From the NCBI RefSeq assembly GCF_029223195.1, contig NZ_JARHUF010000004.1, positions 1 to 64,000 on the forward strand: 64,000 nt of DNA, given 5' to 3'. Below are positions 22,508-31,893 of the stretch, one piece after another. The notes beneath the pieces are model-generated. The model was not told where the DNA came from. It was given only the letters and a program-made list of their open reading frames with translations, and did not search any database. The translations under genes were made by a program, and so were the position numbers. Source of the stretch: Vibrio sp. CAU 1672 (GTDB lineage Bacteria; Pseudomonadota; Gammaproteobacteria; Enterobacterales; Vibrionaceae). The stretch's first letter is position 1. Each line of letters opens with the position of its first letter.

Positions 22508-22945
22508 ATGTCGATGAAAAAGCTATTGTTGTCTTTCCGTGGGCGGGTGGGGCGCAAGACCTACTGGCTGTGGAATATCGTTTACTACATCTTGATTTTG
22601 GGATTCGGCGCAGGGATCAGTAAGTTGTTCCCGGCATTTTCTTACATTCTTCTGCCGGTATTTTTGCTGGTTTTGCTTATTCCTGATTTAGCCATCACCA
22701 CCAAACGCTGGCACGACCGTGATAAATCGGTCTACTGGCTGGCGCTGAATATCCCTTTGATCATTGGCCGGCTGTATACCCCGATGGCCAGCCCACAGGC
22801 GCAGGAACCGTCGCCGATGCAGTTGTTAATTGCTGCCGTGTCATTGATTTGTGGTATTTGGATTTTGGTTGAGTGCGGCCTGATGAAAGGCACTGAGGGA
22901 TCAAATCGCTATGGGCCGGATCCAGTGCCGGACACCACACGATAA
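22508..22945 (+). CDS. DUF805 family membrane protein
   Basis: A small inner-membrane protein of the DUF805 family, whose function is not established. The family opening LLLSFRGRVGRKTYWLWNIVYYIL (split around the FRGR-x-GR-x-x-YW signature) is clear. It is followed by a second hydrophobic segment (FSYILLPVFLLVLLIPDLAITTKRWHDRDKS, with the typical TTKRWHD-RDKS loop) and two more (WLALNIPLIIGRL, LLIAAVSLICGIWILVECG). The C-terminus EGSNRYGPDPVP is also standard. The start at 22508 gives 145 residues; ATGs at 22487 and 22514 are alternatives. Confidence 0.85.
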   Translation: MSMKKLLLSFRGRVGRKTYWLWNIVYYILILGFGAGISKLFPAFSYILLPVFLLVLLIPDLAITTKRWHDRDKSVYWLALNIPLIIGRLYTPMASPQAQEPSPMQLLIAAVSLICGIWILVECGLMKGTEGSNRYGPDPVPDTTR

Positions 22946-23114
22946 ACCGCGAGGCACCAGCTTGCGCTGTTATCAGCTCGCAGACGCCGTTGCAAAACAA
23001 CAATTGGTTAAGTTTATCGTTTAAGCAGTTGTAAAGTTGTTTAAGCAGGAGCATAGGGGAGGCTGGAATGGATCAGCACAACCGCCCCCTGAAGTACTGA
23101 TGCCAGTGCGGGCT

Positions 23115-23471
23115 TCAGTAGAAGTCATTATTAGTGTTGAAACGCTTGAAGGGAACCACGTTTGCGGGCTTTTCTTGCGCTGGCTCACCCTGTAATGCAT
23201 CTCTGAACTTCACCACCTGTTTCTGCAGTTCATTCATCAAGACCACATTGACATGATTGGGGTTTTTACACTGATTGATCATCCGGTCAATGTGGCTTTG
23301 CTGTGCCCGCAACCTGTCCTGCATCGCTTCTGATGCATGCTCGATCATCTCAGTCGCCATGTCATGGCGGAACTGTTCAAATGCTTGCGGATCGCTTTGT
23401 GCCATTTTCATCATTTCATCGAATGATGGCAGCGTTTGCGAGTAGCATACCTTTGCCCATTCTTTTGCCAT
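23115..23471 (-). CDS. DUF3135-family protein
   Basis: A soluble 118-residue protein that I place in DUF3135, of unknown function, by the pattern LPSFDEMMKMAQSDPQAFEQFR and the helix RLRAQQSHIDRMI. The C-terminal part (LQKQVVKFRDAL, then PANVVPFKRF) is also typical in Vibrio. It is nearly all helical. The start at 23471 was chosen because GGAGG stands 8 bases before it; the open frame extends seven codons further. No neighbour suggests a role. Confidence 0.7.
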   Translation of the reverse strand: MAKEWAKVCYSQTLPSFDEMMKMAQSDPQAFEQFRHDMATEMIEHASEAMQDRLRAQQSHIDRMINQCKNPNHVNVVLMNELQKQVVKFRDALQGEPAQEKPANVVPFKRFNTNNDFY

Positions 23472-23615
23472 AGTAACGACCTCCGATTCCATTGAGAGCT
23501 GTGGCTGCGTTATGTAAAGCGTAATGCAACCAGCAGAACTCGCCAGCCAGAAAAGAGGTTGTGTCTCATTTTTAAGAGAGTTGTCAGTAACGTGCAGGTG
23601 AGAAAAAGGAGCAGG

Positions 23616-24230
23616 CTAGGGTTGAATACGATACACGCAGCGACGCTGGCCGCCAACGATATGCTCTGTGCGTTCTATTGCAACATCTTCACCAAGCAAG
23701 CTGCGAAACACATTGAGTTCTGACTGGCACAGGCTGGGGCAGCGCGAGGCGGCCTTGCAAATCGGGCAGTGATTTTCAATCAGGATAAAGCCCTGGCCTT
23801 CTGCTTCCAGTTCGGCCATGTAGCCTTCTTGTTCGCGCAGCGCAACCAGCTTCTCCAGCTTGCTTGCCAGGGTGTCGCACGCAGCCAGTTGCTGCTGATA
23901 GTTTTGCAGGGTGATTTTTTCGCGCTCTGACGCGACTTGATCCAGCCCGGATTTGCCAAAGATATGTTCGACGGCTTCGATCAGCTGAACGGTCAGTTCT
24001 CCATGGCGATCGGTGAACTGCTCATGGCCTTTGCGGGTTAACGTCCAGTGGCGTGTCGGGCGGCCCACTTTGACTTTCACATCATGAAAAGACAAGATGC
24101 CATCTTCCTCCAGGCTTTGCAGGTGCTGACGCGCGCCCATGGTTGTCATACCCAGCTCAGCAGAGAGTTGTTTGGCTGTGACCGAGCCGTCACGTTTTAC
24201 GATTTGTAATATCCTATCTACGGTTTTCAT
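23616..24230 (-). CDS. HTH regulator with C-terminal cysteine cluster (SufR/ArsR-like)
   Basis: A 204-residue transcription factor. The N-terminal winged helix-turn-helix reads TVDRILQIVKRDGSVTAKQLSAELGMTTMGARQHLQSLEEDGIL and is followed by the GRPTRHWTLT wing typical of the COG2345 group. A helical linker (residues ~90-150) leads to a cysteine-rich end, with CPICKAASRCPSLCQ near residue 156 and a last Cys in RRCVYRI. This layout is like SufR-type iron-sulfur-sensing repressors, so metal or Fe-S sensing is a reasonable inference but unproven. The gene is isolated; its target could be its own promoter or a distant locus. Confidence 0.75.
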   Translation of the reverse strand: MKTVDRILQIVKRDGSVTAKQLSAELGMTTMGARQHLQSLEEDGILSFHDVKVKVGRPTRHWTLTRKGHEQFTDRHGELTVQLIEAVEHIFGKSGLDQVASEREKITLQNYQQQLAACDTLASKLEKLVALREQEGYMAELEAEGQGFILIENHCPICKAASRCPSLCQSELNVFRSLLGEDVAIERTEHIVGGQRRCVYRIQP

Positions 24231-24454
24231 CTTTGCACCATTAACCTGTCAGTCCATATTATGCGCGATAGGGTTTGTAAAGAAAAGGCTTTATATTTGA
24301 TGCATATGCTTCAGGTGAATATGATCAGTGCATGGTTGGGGCCGTGAAACGCCCGGCGCGCAGTCAGCCTGGCGGGGCCAGCATGATCCTGAGCCGAAAT
24401 ATTTTGGTGGAAAGTGCTTGTGTGTCCAGTTGCATTTAGCCAGGGGCAAAATAA

Positions 24455-24482
24455 TAAGGCCGGGTTAACCCCGGCCTTTACT
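24455..24482 (-). terminator. glpX terminator
   Basis: AAGGCCGGG-TTAA-CCCCGGCCTT pairs in a GC-rich stem. On the minus strand it runs into ATTATTTT, 21 bases after the glpX stop codon. It may also work in the other direction (TTTA). Confidence 0.85.
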
Positions 24483-24502
24483 AGTCACTGACAATACCTC
24501 GT

Positions 24503-25510
24503 TTAGAGAATAATATCCCGCACTTCCGGATCTTTGCGTTCCAGGTAGTGAGTGGATTTAATCCGGCGGATGGTACGGCAGCGGCCGCGGATCAACAGGG
24601 TCTCGGTGGTTGCGATGTTACCCTGACGGCTGATGCCCTCAAGCAGATCGCCTTTGGTGATGCCGGTTGCCGAGAAGACAACGTTATCACTGCGAGCCAT
24701 ATCTTCCATACGCAGCACCACATTGGCCTGTACGCCCATTTCCTCACAACGTTGCAGCTCGGCAGCGCCATAGATACGGTTTTCGTCGGTATCGCCTTTA
24801 ACTTCGTGACGTGGCAGCAAGCGGCCGTGCATATCACCGTCTAATGCGCGGATCACGGCAGCGGATACCACACCTTCCGGCGCGCCACCAATACAGTACA
24901 TTGCATCGACTTCGCTGTCTGGCATACAGGTCAGGATCGAAGCGGCCACGTCGCCGTCTGGCACAGCAAATACGCGTACGCCCATCTCTTGCATCTCGGC
25001 AATGACCTGGTCATGGCGAGGCTTAGCCAGCGTGATCACTACCAGGGTATCCAGTGTCTTGTTTAATGCGTCAGCAATGCTCTCCAGGTTTTCTTTCAGT
25101 GGGCGGTTGAGATCAATCGCGCCTTTGGCTCCCGGGCCAACCACCAGTTTTTCCATGTACATGTCGGGCGCTTTAAGGAAGCTGCCTTTTTCGCCAGCGG
25201 CCAGCACGGCCAATGCGTTTGACTGGCCCATCGCTGTCATGCGTGTGCCTTCAATCGGATCCACGGCGATATCGACTTGATCACCACCCACTCCGACTTG
25301 CTCGCCGATGTACAGCATCGGGGCATCATCAATCTCACCCTCACCAATGACGATTTCACCTTGGATGTCGGTTTTGTTCAGCAGGGTGCGCATTACCTCA
25401 ACAGCGGCACCGTCTGCGGCGTTTTTATCACCTCGGCCCAGCCATTTGTAACCGGCCAGAGCGGCCCCTTCAGTAACACGGGAAAATGCCATTGCTAAAT
25501 CGCGTTTCAT
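24503..25510 (-). CDS. glpX: Class II fructose-1,6-bisphosphatase
   Basis: Dephosphorylates fructose-1,6-bisphosphate in gluconeogenesis, metal dependent. The start at 25510 (GGAGACATC before ATG) gives 335 residues, one short of E. coli GlpX. Visible family motifs are GEGEIDDAPML and AVDPIEGT (metal- and phosphate-binding, residues ~58-90), a GxGAKGAIDLNRP turn, CIGGAPEGVVSAAVI and FSATGITKGDLLEG. Unlike E. coli, it is not with glpFK but stands divergent to zapB, an arrangement seen in Vibrio. It has its own terminator. Confidence 0.95.
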   Translation of the reverse strand: MKRDLAMAFSRVTEGAALAGYKWLGRGDKNAADGAAVEVMRTLLNKTDIQGEIVIGEGEIDDAPMLYIGEQVGVGGDQVDIAVDPIEGTRMTAMGQSNALAVLAAGEKGSFLKAPDMYMEKLVVGPGAKGAIDLNRPLKENLESIADALNKTLDTLVVITLAKPRHDQVIAEMQEMGVRVFAVPDGDVAASILTCMPDSEVDAMYCIGGAPEGVVSAAVIRALDGDMHGRLLPRHEVKGDTDENRIYGAAELQRCEEMGVQANVVLRMEDMARSDNVVFSATGITKGDLLEGISRQGNIATTETLLIRGRCRTIRRIKSTHYLERKDPEVRDIIL

Positions 25511-25834
25511 GATGTCTCCAAGTAACAAGGAAAGAAAATTTGCGACGCGATTCTATCACAGCGAAAAGTAAACGTTTGCCTTTTTGTCTGGCTTTCGCTT
25601 TGCCTTTGTTGAATTGGATCAATACTTGGCCGGTTTTCGCCATTCAGCCGAATTTGGCGGGGGAGCAAAATCATCGTGAGTTGGGAAAAGTCAGTGTTTA
25701 GTGAGATTGCGTTGATTTTTTGACCGAATGATGCGAAATATCGAATATAGTAAGTGTTTCTCATCGCGACGCTGAGTAGAATAATCCCATAATGATGGCA
25801 AATCATCCCAACCGAACAAGCAAGGTAGGCCAAG
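25511..25834. promoter_or_regulatory. Divergent promoter region glpX / zapB
   Basis: 324 bases without a gene, holding the promoters of both neighbours. GAATATAGT near 25744 and TAGAATAAT near 25777 are possible -10 elements for zapB; no -35 could be paired with confidence. A ribosome-binding AAGG lies 10 bases before the zapB start. Confidence 0.4.
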
Positions 25835-26077
25835 ATGTCTTTAGAAGTACTAGAACAACTAGAAGCGAAAATTCAAACTGCTGTTGATACGATCACTTTA
25901 CTGCAGATGGAAGTAGAAGAGCTGAAAGAAGATAAAGTGAAACTGGAAGCGGAAGCGAACGATCTGCGTTCACAACGTGAAGAGCTGGAGCAAAAGGCTG
26001 AGCAGGCCCAGCAAGAGCACACGCAATGGCAAGAGCGTATTCGTGCCCTGCTTGGTAAGATGGAAGATGTGGAATAA
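25835..26077 (+). CDS. zapB: Cell division protein ZapB
   Basis: An 80-residue coiled-coil protein that binds ZapA and helps assemble and position the Z-ring. The whole chain is an uninterrupted heptad coiled coil, beginning [20 protein letters not shown] and continuing through [17 protein letters not shown] to LLGKMEDVE, and it matches the usual length. It sits between glpX and rraA, as in other gamma-proteobacteria. A strong bidirectional terminator follows. Confidence 0.93.
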   Translation: MSLEVLEQLEAKIQTAVDTITLLQMEVEELKEDKVKLEAEANDLRSQREELEQKAEQAQQEHTQWQERIRALLGKMEDVE

Positions 26078-26096
26078 TTCGTTTTCCGCTAGCACT

Positions 26097-26123
26097 GAAA
26101 ACACCCGCCAAGGCGGGTGTTTG
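26097..26123. terminator. Bidirectional terminator zapB / rraA
   Basis: AAACACCCGCC-AA-GGCGGGTGTTT is a nearly perfect 11-bp stem between the convergent zapB and rraA genes. It is followed by TTGTG on the plus strand and by TTTTCAG on the minus strand. Confidence 0.85.
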
Positions 26124-26150
26124 TGTATTTGGGCGAGGATGACGCGGGAA

Positions 26151-26681
26151 TTAAACCGGCTCTTCGTCTAAATCTTCTTCAGCTTCATCCAGCTCCAGGT
26201 CGATATTCAACGGCTCTGGAGAGAGAATGATCCCGGTGCTGTCGGCGTAGACATAATCTTCCGGCAGAAAGCTTACCCCACCGAAATTCACCGGTACGTC
26301 GATTTCACCAAAGCCCTGGCCGGTTGCACCAACCGGAATTGAGGCCAGTGCCTGAATGCCCAGGTTCATGTCTTCCAGTTCATCCACTTCCCGGACACAG
26401 CCGTAGACGATAATGCCTTCCCACTCATTTTCTTCGGCGATAGCCGCGATTTCTGCGTCCACCAAGGCTTTGCGTAAGGAACCGCCTCCATCTATCAGCA
26501 GCACGCGGCCAACGCCATCCTGCTCGAGCGTTTCACGCAGCAACGTATTGTCTTCGAAACACTTGAGGGTTGTGATTTGCCCGGCAAAAGAGGCTCGGCC
26601 CCCAAAGTTGCTGAACATTGGCTCTACAACATCTACCTGATCCAGATAAACGTCACACAGTGCTGAGGTATTGTATTCCAT
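26151..26681 (-). CDS. rraA: Regulator of ribonuclease E activity A
   Basis: A 176-residue ring-forming protein that binds RNase E and dampens mRNA decay; it resembles class II aldolases but is not catalytic in that way. Family motifs are [20 protein letters not shown], the [19 protein letters not shown] stretch, [15 protein letters not shown] and [12 protein letters not shown]. The tail ([21 protein letters not shown]) is more acidic and longer than in E. coli (161 residues). It is followed by menA in the same direction, 75 bp downstream of this gene's start side order (rraA after menA), matching the conserved menA-rraA pair. Confidence 0.93.
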   Translation of the reverse strand: MEYNTSALCDVYLDQVDVVEPMFSNFGGRASFAGQITTLKCFEDNTLLRETLEQDGVGRVLLIDGGGSLRKALVDAEIAAIAEENEWEGIIVYGCVREVDELEDMNLGIQALASIPVGATGQGFGEIDVPVNFGGVSFLPEDYVYADSTGIILSPEPLNIDLELDEAEEDLDEEPV

Positions 26682-26756
26682 AGCGTACCTTCCAAAACAG
26701 AAACGGTTGTCATTGAGTATATCTAGGTATTAAGTCAATGCAATGACAACTGTTTT

Positions 26757-27674
26757 TTAACTGACCAGAGTTTGAGCTACCACAATTGTTGCAAATAAAA
26801 CGTTGGTCACCAGGGAGCATTTCACAATTGCCGGCATCATTGGGGCGATTTGCACCGGTTGCTGGGTATGCCACACGGCTTTGCCGTGCAGGGAAACTAA
26901 ATAAAAACTGAGTAAGAAGGGCAGGCTAATCCAAACGGGTTTGTCTTGCAGCAGCAGGTAAGCGGCGAAGGCAACCAATGCACTGGCGAGCAGGATAAAG
27001 TGGTACTGTTTGGCTTTACGCTGGCCCAGGCGTACCGCGACAGTGCGTTTACCGCATGCGCTGTCGTTGTCGATATCACGCATGTTATTGATGTTCAGGA
27101 CGGCTACCGCCAGTAGCCCGCAGCCCAGTGCGGGCAGGAACAGCGCAGTATCAACCTGGCCGGTGTGCAGGAAGTAAGTGCCGGAGACGCCAAGCAGGCC
27201 AAAAAACAGGAACACAGACAGATCCCCCAGTCCGACATAGCCGTAAGGCTTGCTGCCCATGGTATAGGCGATCGCCGCAATGATGGCAAGCACCCCCAGG
27301 CCGATAAAGGTCAGGATACTTTCCAGCGAGCTCAGCGCATAGAAAACCAGCACTAAGCCAGAAATGATGGTCAGTACGATATTGAATGCCAGGGCCTGCT
27401 TCATTTGTCTGGCACTGATCGCACCGGACTGCATTGCACGCTGTGGCCCGATACGTTGGTCGTTATCGGTACCCTTGACCGCATCACCATAATCATTGGC
27501 TAAATTGGATAAAATTTGTAATAGCGTCGCAGTCACCAAAGCCATTACAGCGATCATCGGTGAGAAGTGCCCGGTGGAATAGGCCAGGACGCTGCCGGTC
27601 AGAATAGAGACCAATGCTAGAGGTAATGTTTTCGGGCGAGCGGCTTCAAGCCAGATCTGCAATGAATGTTTCAT
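26757..27674 (-). CDS. menA: 1,4-dihydroxy-2-naphthoate octaprenyltransferase
   Basis: An integral membrane UbiA-superfamily enzyme that attaches the prenyl chain to dihydroxynaphthoate, making demethylmenaquinone for anaerobic respiration. The two Asp-rich, Mg-diphosphate-binding motifs are NLANDYGDAVKGTDND (residue ~61) and NNMRDIDNDSACGKRT (~195). At least eight hydrophobic segments are visible (for example MIAVMALVTATLLQILS, ILTFIGLGVLAIIAAIAYT). The N-terminus LEAARPKTLPLALVSILTGS is characteristic. Length 305 fits. It lies between rraA and hslU, as in E. coli. Confidence 0.95.
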   Translation of the reverse strand: MKHSLQIWLEAARPKTLPLALVSILTGSVLAYSTGHFSPMIAVMALVTATLLQILSNLANDYGDAVKGTDNDQRIGPQRAMQSGAISARQMKQALAFNIVLTIISGLVLVFYALSSLESILTFIGLGVLAIIAAIAYTMGSKPYGYVGLGDLSVFLFFGLLGVSGTYFLHTGQVDTALFLPALGCGLLAVAVLNINNMRDIDNDSACGKRTVAVRLGQRKAKQYHFILLASALVAFAAYLLLQDKPVWISLPFLLSFYLVSLHGKAVWHTQQPVQIAPMMPAIVKCSLVTNVLFATIVVAQTLVS

Positions 27675-27766
27675 GGTTTTTTCGTGCTAGTAACCTAAGT
27701 GCTCAGTATACGCATAATGGAGTCGATGCGCTATTGACCTGAGACAAGGCAGGCGGGGCGGCGGTA

Positions 27767-27801
27767 TAAAAAAAGGCCGAGCCTATGGCTCAGCCTTTGC
27801 A
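27767..27801 (-). terminator. hslVU terminator
   Basis: On the minus strand AAAGGCTGAGCC-ATA-GGCTCGGCCTTTTTTT forms a stem of about 11 bp with one mismatch and a seven-T tail, just past the hslU stop codon. Confidence 0.9.
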
Positions 27802-27823
27802 AATAGCCTTTACCTGTAAGGGG

Positions 27824-29155
27824 TTACAGGATAAAGCGGCTCAAGTCTTCATCTTCGATGGTATCGCCCAGACGCGCTTTAACGTAGGCGGCATCAATGA
27901 CGAATTTTTCACCGGGTTTCTCCGTGGCATCGTAGGAGATCTCGTCCATCAGGCGCTCCATTACGGTATGCAGTCGGCGCGCACCGATGTTTTCTGTGGT
28001 TTCATTGACGGTCCAGGCCGCTTCTGCGATTTGGTTAATGCCGTCTTCGGTGAACTCAATGTCCACCTGTTCGGTTTTCATCAGCGCGATGTACTGCTCG
28101 GTCAGTGACGCTTTTGGTTCAGTAAGAATGCGTTTGAAATCATCACTGGTCAGGGCTTCGAGTTCGACACGGATCGGCAGACGGCCTTGCAGTTCCGGGA
28201 TCAGATCTGACGGCTTGGCTACCTGGAAGGCACCAGAGGCAACAAACAGGATGTGATCAGTTTTGACCATGCCGTGTTTGGTTGATACGGTGCTGCCTTC
28301 AATCAACGGCAGTAAATCGCGCTGCACACCTTCCCGTGAAACATCCGGGCCAGAGCTCTCACCGCGTTTACAGATTTTGTCGATCTCATCGATAAACACA
28401 ATACCGTTGTTTTCAACGTTGAAAATCGCTGATTCTTTGAGCTCTTCCTGATTGACCAGTTTTGCGGCTTCTTCTTCAGTCAGGGCTTTAAACGCATCTT
28501 TGATTTTTAGCTTGCGGTTTTTCTTGGTGTTACCCGCCAGGTTCTGGAACATGCCCTGAAGCTGGTTGGTCATCTCTTCCATACCCGGAGGTGCCATGAT
28601 CTCGACACCCATTTGTGGTGCGGCAACGTCGATCTCGATCTCTTTGTCGTCCAGCTGGCCTTCACGTAGTTTCTTACGGAAACTCTGGCGAGTGCTGGAG
28701 CTGGTTTCACTTTGCTCGGCCTGTCCCCAGGCATCACGCGCTGGCGGCAGCAGGGCATCCAGAATGCGTTCTTCCGCCAGCTCTTCGGCGCGGAACTTCA
28801 CTTTTTCCATCGCTTGCTGGTGGGTCATTTTGACTGCGACATCGGTCAGATCGCGGATGATGGTTTCTACTTCTTTACCCACATAACCGACTTCGGTAAA
28901 TTTGGTCGCTTCTACTTTGATAAATGGGGCATTGGCCAGTTTGGCCAGGCGACGGGCAATCTCGGTTTTACCTACGCCGGTCGGACCAATCATCAGGATG
29001 TTTTTCGGTGTTACTTCAACACGCAGGCTTTCTTCAAGCTGCATGCGGCGCCAGCGGTTACGAAGGGCAATCGCAACCGAACGTTTTGCGTTTTCCTGGC
29101 CAATGATGTGGCGGTTCAGTTCATGAACGATTTCGCGAGGAGTCATTTCAGACAT
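27824..29155 (-). CDS. hslU: ATP-dependent protease ATPase subunit HslU (ClpY)
   Basis: The hexameric AAA+ unfoldase that feeds substrates to HslV. The 443 residues begin with [27 protein letters not shown]. Walker A is [11 protein letters not shown] (~57), Walker B is [11 protein letters not shown] (~252), and the sensor/arginine finger region is [16 protein letters not shown] (~385). The I-domain (residues ~110-240, here [15 protein letters not shown] and [15 protein letters not shown]) is present. The extreme C-terminus [10 protein letters not shown] is the HslV-activating tail. It follows hslV by 22 bp in the same heat-shock operon. Confidence 0.98.
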   Translation of the reverse strand: MSEMTPREIVHELNRHIIGQENAKRSVAIALRNRWRRMQLEESLRVEVTPKNILMIGPTGVGKTEIARRLAKLANAPFIKVEATKFTEVGYVGKEVETIIRDLTDVAVKMTHQQAMEKVKFRAEELAEERILDALLPPARDAWGQAEQSETSSSTRQSFRKKLREGQLDDKEIEIDVAAPQMGVEIMAPPGMEEMTNQLQGMFQNLAGNTKKNRKLKIKDAFKALTEEEAAKLVNQEELKESAIFNVENNGIVFIDEIDKICKRGESSGPDVSREGVQRDLLPLIEGSTVSTKHGMVKTDHILFVASGAFQVAKPSDLIPELQGRLPIRVELEALTSDDFKRILTEPKASLTEQYIALMKTEQVDIEFTEDGINQIAEAAWTVNETTENIGARRLHTVMERLMDEISYDATEKPGEKFVIDAAYVKARLGDTIEDEDLSRFIL

Positions 29156-29177
29156 ATCAGTTCCTTACTCGTTACGC

Positions 29178-29735
29178 TTACGCTTCGGCGTCTGGTTGTG
29201 GCAGTTCAGCGGCGCTGTCCAGCTCTTCAACCGTATGGTGGTGGTTGGTGAATACGCAGATATCACCGGCAATATTGAGGGCCTTTTCGGCGATTTCACG
29301 CGCGTCTAAATCGGTGTTTTCCAGCAGGGCGGTTGCTGCCGCCTGGGCATAGGCGCCGCCTGAGCCAATCGCGATCAGATCGTTTTCTGGCTGCACAACA
29401 TCACCGTTACCGGTGATGATCAGTGAAGCGGTTTCATCCGCTACGGCCAGCAGTGCTTCTAGCTTGCGAAGTGCGCGGTCGCTGCGCCAGTCTTTCGCCA
29501 GTTCAACTGCGGCTTTGGTCAGATGGCCCTGGTGCATTTGCAGTTTGCTTTCGAAGCGTTCAAACAGGGTAAAGGCATCCGCTGTACCACCGGCAAATCC
29601 TGCCAGCACTTTGTTGTTGTACAGGCGGCGCACTTTACGTGCATTGCCTTTCATTACGGTGTTGCCCAGAGAAACTTGGCCATCACCGGCGATGACGACT
29701 TTATTATTTCGACGTACAGATACAATGGTAGTCAC
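29178..29735 (-). CDS. hslV: ATP-dependent protease subunit HslV (ClpQ)
   Basis: The proteasome-like peptidase of the HslUV complex. The GTG start at 29735 is chosen because HslV is processed after Met to expose the catalytic Thr, and the product then begins V(M)[28 protein letters not shown] lies 7 bases upstream. The longer open frame from 29756 would bury that threonine. Other family features are [28 protein letters not shown], including the conserved Lys-Arg residues, and [18 protein letters not shown]. The C-terminal tail beyond DICVFTNH is about ten residues longer than in E. coli. The operon is driven by a sigma-32 promoter immediately upstream. Confidence 0.96.
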   Translation of the reverse strand: MTTIVSVRRNNKVVIAGDGQVSLGNTVMKGNARKVRRLYNNKVLAGFAGGTADAFTLFERFESKLQMHQGHLTKAAVELAKDWRSDRALRKLEALLAVADETASLIITGNGDVVQPENDLIAIGSGGAYAQAAATALLENTDLDAREIAEKALNIAGDICVFTNHHHTVEELDSAAELPQPDAEA

Positions 29736-29777
29736 GAGTCGACCTCTTGATTTCATTCTCGTTGGAGTTAATTAAGT

Positions 29778-29808
29778 ATATGGGGGAGTGTTTTTTAGGA
29801 TTCAAGGG
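29778..29808 (-). promoter_or_regulatory. Sigma-32 heat-shock promoter of hslVU
   Basis: On the minus strand CCCTTGAAT (-35, 29801-29808) and CCCCATAT (-10, 29778-29785) are separated by about 14-15 bases, matching the RpoH consensus CTTGAA - CCCCATnT. It lies 43 bp before the hslV start. Confidence 0.87.
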
Positions 29809-29888
29809 GAGGGGTATTTTCTCAGGATGCGATTGGCTGGATTTGTGCCGATTGGCTGGCTTTGTCCGGCCTGATGCAGGTGAGACAA

Positions 29889-29922
29889 GAAAAAGGCCAA
29901 CAATTGAAACTGTTGGCCTTTG
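29889..29922 (-). terminator. ftsN terminator
   Basis: AAAGGCCAACA-ATTGAAAC-TGTTGGCCTTT forms an 11-bp perfect stem. On the minus strand it ends in TTTTTCTTGTC, directly after the ftsN stop codon. Confidence 0.88.
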
Positions 29923-29928
29923 AATCTC

Positions 29929-30474
29929 TTAGAGGTTCTCTTTCCAAATTGCACACGGCTCGATCTTGGCCCGTTGCAGCTTGTGGCGGTCTCTTTCCGC
30001 GTCTCGTTTGAACTTGTAAGGCCCCAGTACAACTCGATACCAGGAGCTGCCTTCTTTTTTACGGATTTGGCTGGAGATCCCCTGAAAAGCGATGGACAGT
30101 TTGCGGTCTTCTGCCTGAGCCAGGTTTTTATAAGCGCCACACTGCATGATATAAGGGATCTTAGAGACTTCGATCTCTTTGGCTACCACTTCAACTTCGC
30201 GTTTGGGCAGAGTCTCAACGTACTCCCACTTCTCCTCTGGTGGAGGAGGTAAGGCTTTCTTTGCCTTCGGCTTGCTGGTGGTTTTGGGTGCTTGCTCGGC
30301 CACAGGTTGTGGTGGCTCCGGATCATTACTGAGAATATAAAGGCCATAGCCAAAGCCTCCAACCAGCAAAATTGCCAGCAGGATACTGCGCCATGGTTTC
30401 TTCTTTGGCGGTTGTTTGCGCGGGGATTTCTTTGCGGTGCCCCGGCCGCGTCTTACATAATCTCTATTTGCCAC
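29929..30474 (-). CDS. ftsN: Cell division protein FtsN
   Basis: An essential bitopic membrane protein that triggers septal peptidoglycan synthesis. The basic cytoplasmic start (RDYVRRGRGTAKKSPRKQPPKKK) contacts FtsA. The single membrane segment is SILLAILLVGGFGYGLYIL (residues ~30-48), followed by a Pro-rich periplasmic linker. The C-terminal SPOR domain (IPYIMQCGAYKNLAQAEDRK to SSWYRVVLGPYKFKRDAERD) binds denuded glycan strands. At 181 residues it is much shorter than E. coli FtsN (319), mainly in the linker, as usual for Vibrio. It lies between hslV and cytR. Confidence 0.92.
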   Translation of the reverse strand: MANRDYVRRGRGTAKKSPRKQPPKKKPWRSILLAILLVGGFGYGLYILSNDPEPPQPVAEQAPKTTSKPKAKKALPPPPEEKWEYVETLPKREVEVVAKEIEVSKIPYIMQCGAYKNLAQAEDRKLSIAFQGISSQIRKKEGSSWYRVVLGPYKFKRDAERDRHKLQRAKIEPCAIWKENL

Positions 30475-30680
30475 GGTAACATCTGGTGTTTAACGGTTCT
30501 GCAAATATGTTAATCCAGATTGTGGAGAGAAAACACCCTATTGATGGAATCTTGCTAAGCGGGTGCCGAAAACGGCAGCAGAGCAATATGATGAAGAGCA
30601 ATATGACGCAGCGCCATGTTAGCTAGAGCCATGTTAGGTAAAGAATGCGACGCAGAGGTGGGCGTCGCATTGAGAGCAGG

Positions 30681-31688
30681 TTATACCATCCTTGGGGCAG
30701 CGGCACTGCCGCGGATGATCAGTTTAGTGTCCAGCAACCGGGAGCCGGAGCGTACGTCATGGCCCTTGAGTAACTCCAGCATCATCAGCATTGCCTGGCG
30801 TCCAATCTCATAACGTGGCTGGGAAATGGTTGTCAGCGGTGGATCGCAGAACTCGGCGAACTGAATGTCATCGAAGCCAACCACCGACAGATCTTGTGGA
30901 ACACGGTAGCCAAGCTTCTTCGCTTCCTGGATGGCACCAATCGCCATGGTGTCACAGTGACAGAAAACGGCCGTGGGCGGTTCAGGCAGTTCGAGCAGTT
31001 TGCGGATGGCTTGCGCTCCGCCTTCGAATGAGAAGTCGGTGACGATGCTGTATTTCGGCTCTTTGTTGATCCCGGCACGGCGCAATGCTTGTTGATAGCC
31101 CTGCTGGCGGAACTGACAAAGTACCGCGCTCTCCGGACCGGAGACCTGGGCAATCCGTCGGTGGCCTAGTTGCGTCAGGTAATTGACCGCATCGAATGCT
31201 GAGGTCAGGTTGTCGATGTGGACGGTGGGCAGCTCCAGCTCAGGGGCGAACTCACACGCCATGACCATCGGCGGCAGGTTCTTTTGTTCAGGTTTGCTGA
31301 CATCAAACGGCAGGTCAGTACCGAGCAGTAACATGCCGTCGGCCTGTTTGGTAAAGACCAGGTTGACGAATGAGCTTTCACGGTTTTTCTGTTTTCCGCT
31401 GTCACCCAGCAACACTAAATAACCGTGCTCGGTGGCGGCGTCTTCTATGCCTCGAATGATTTCAGAAAAATACGGGTCGCAGATATCCGGCACAATGGTG
31501 ACAATGGTTTTCGATTCATTGCGCCGCAGGTTGCGTGCTAATGAGTTTGGCGAATAGCCCGCTTCCAGTACCGCATTTTCAACTCTTTTGCGGGTGGAAG
31601 ATGAGACTTTTTCCGGATTCATTAATGCTCTGGATACGGTGGCGGTGGATACCCCTGCAAGCTGGGCAACATCCTTCATTGTCGCCAT
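30681..31688 (-). CDS. cytR: LacI-family repressor CytR
   Basis: A nucleoside-responsive repressor that works together with CRP; in Vibrio it also affects competence and biofilm genes. The N-terminal LacI-type HTH is MKDVAQLAGVSTATVSRALMN with hinge helix YSPNSLARNLRR. The periplasmic-binding-protein-like core includes IVPDICDPYFSEIIRG, VNYLTQLGHRRIAQVSGP and VVGFDDIQFAEFCDPPLTTI. Length 335 is near E. coli's 341. The assignment to CytR rather than PurR or RbsR rests on the conserved ftsN-cytR-priA order and overall sequence. Promoter DNA at 31689-31893 is A/T rich. Confidence 0.92.
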   Translation of the reverse strand: MATMKDVAQLAGVSTATVSRALMNPEKVSSSTRKRVENAVLEAGYSPNSLARNLRRNESKTIVTIVPDICDPYFSEIIRGIEDAATEHGYLVLLGDSGKQKNRESSFVNLVFTKQADGMLLLGTDLPFDVSKPEQKNLPPMVMACEFAPELELPTVHIDNLTSAFDAVNYLTQLGHRRIAQVSGPESAVLCQFRQQGYQQALRRAGINKEPKYSIVTDFSFEGGAQAIRKLLELPEPPTAVFCHCDTMAIGAIQEAKKLGYRVPQDLSVVGFDDIQFAEFCDPPLTTISQPRYEIGRQAMLMMLELLKGHDVRSGSRLLDTKLIIRGSAAAPRMV

Positions 31689-31893
31689 AGTTAAACCCTC
31701 TCTTTATGTGCGCCAAATTGACGTAAAATTTTGTTGTAATGGCTGCCTGTGTGGTGATTCCACTTTAGGCTTTGCTAATTTGAATAGTCTATTCATTTCT
31801 AAATCAAAAGTTACGGGCTGATTAACAAAAACTGCATCCTTAGTGAGATGTCGATCACATTAAAAGGTAATTCATTACATGGTTAAACGTTTG

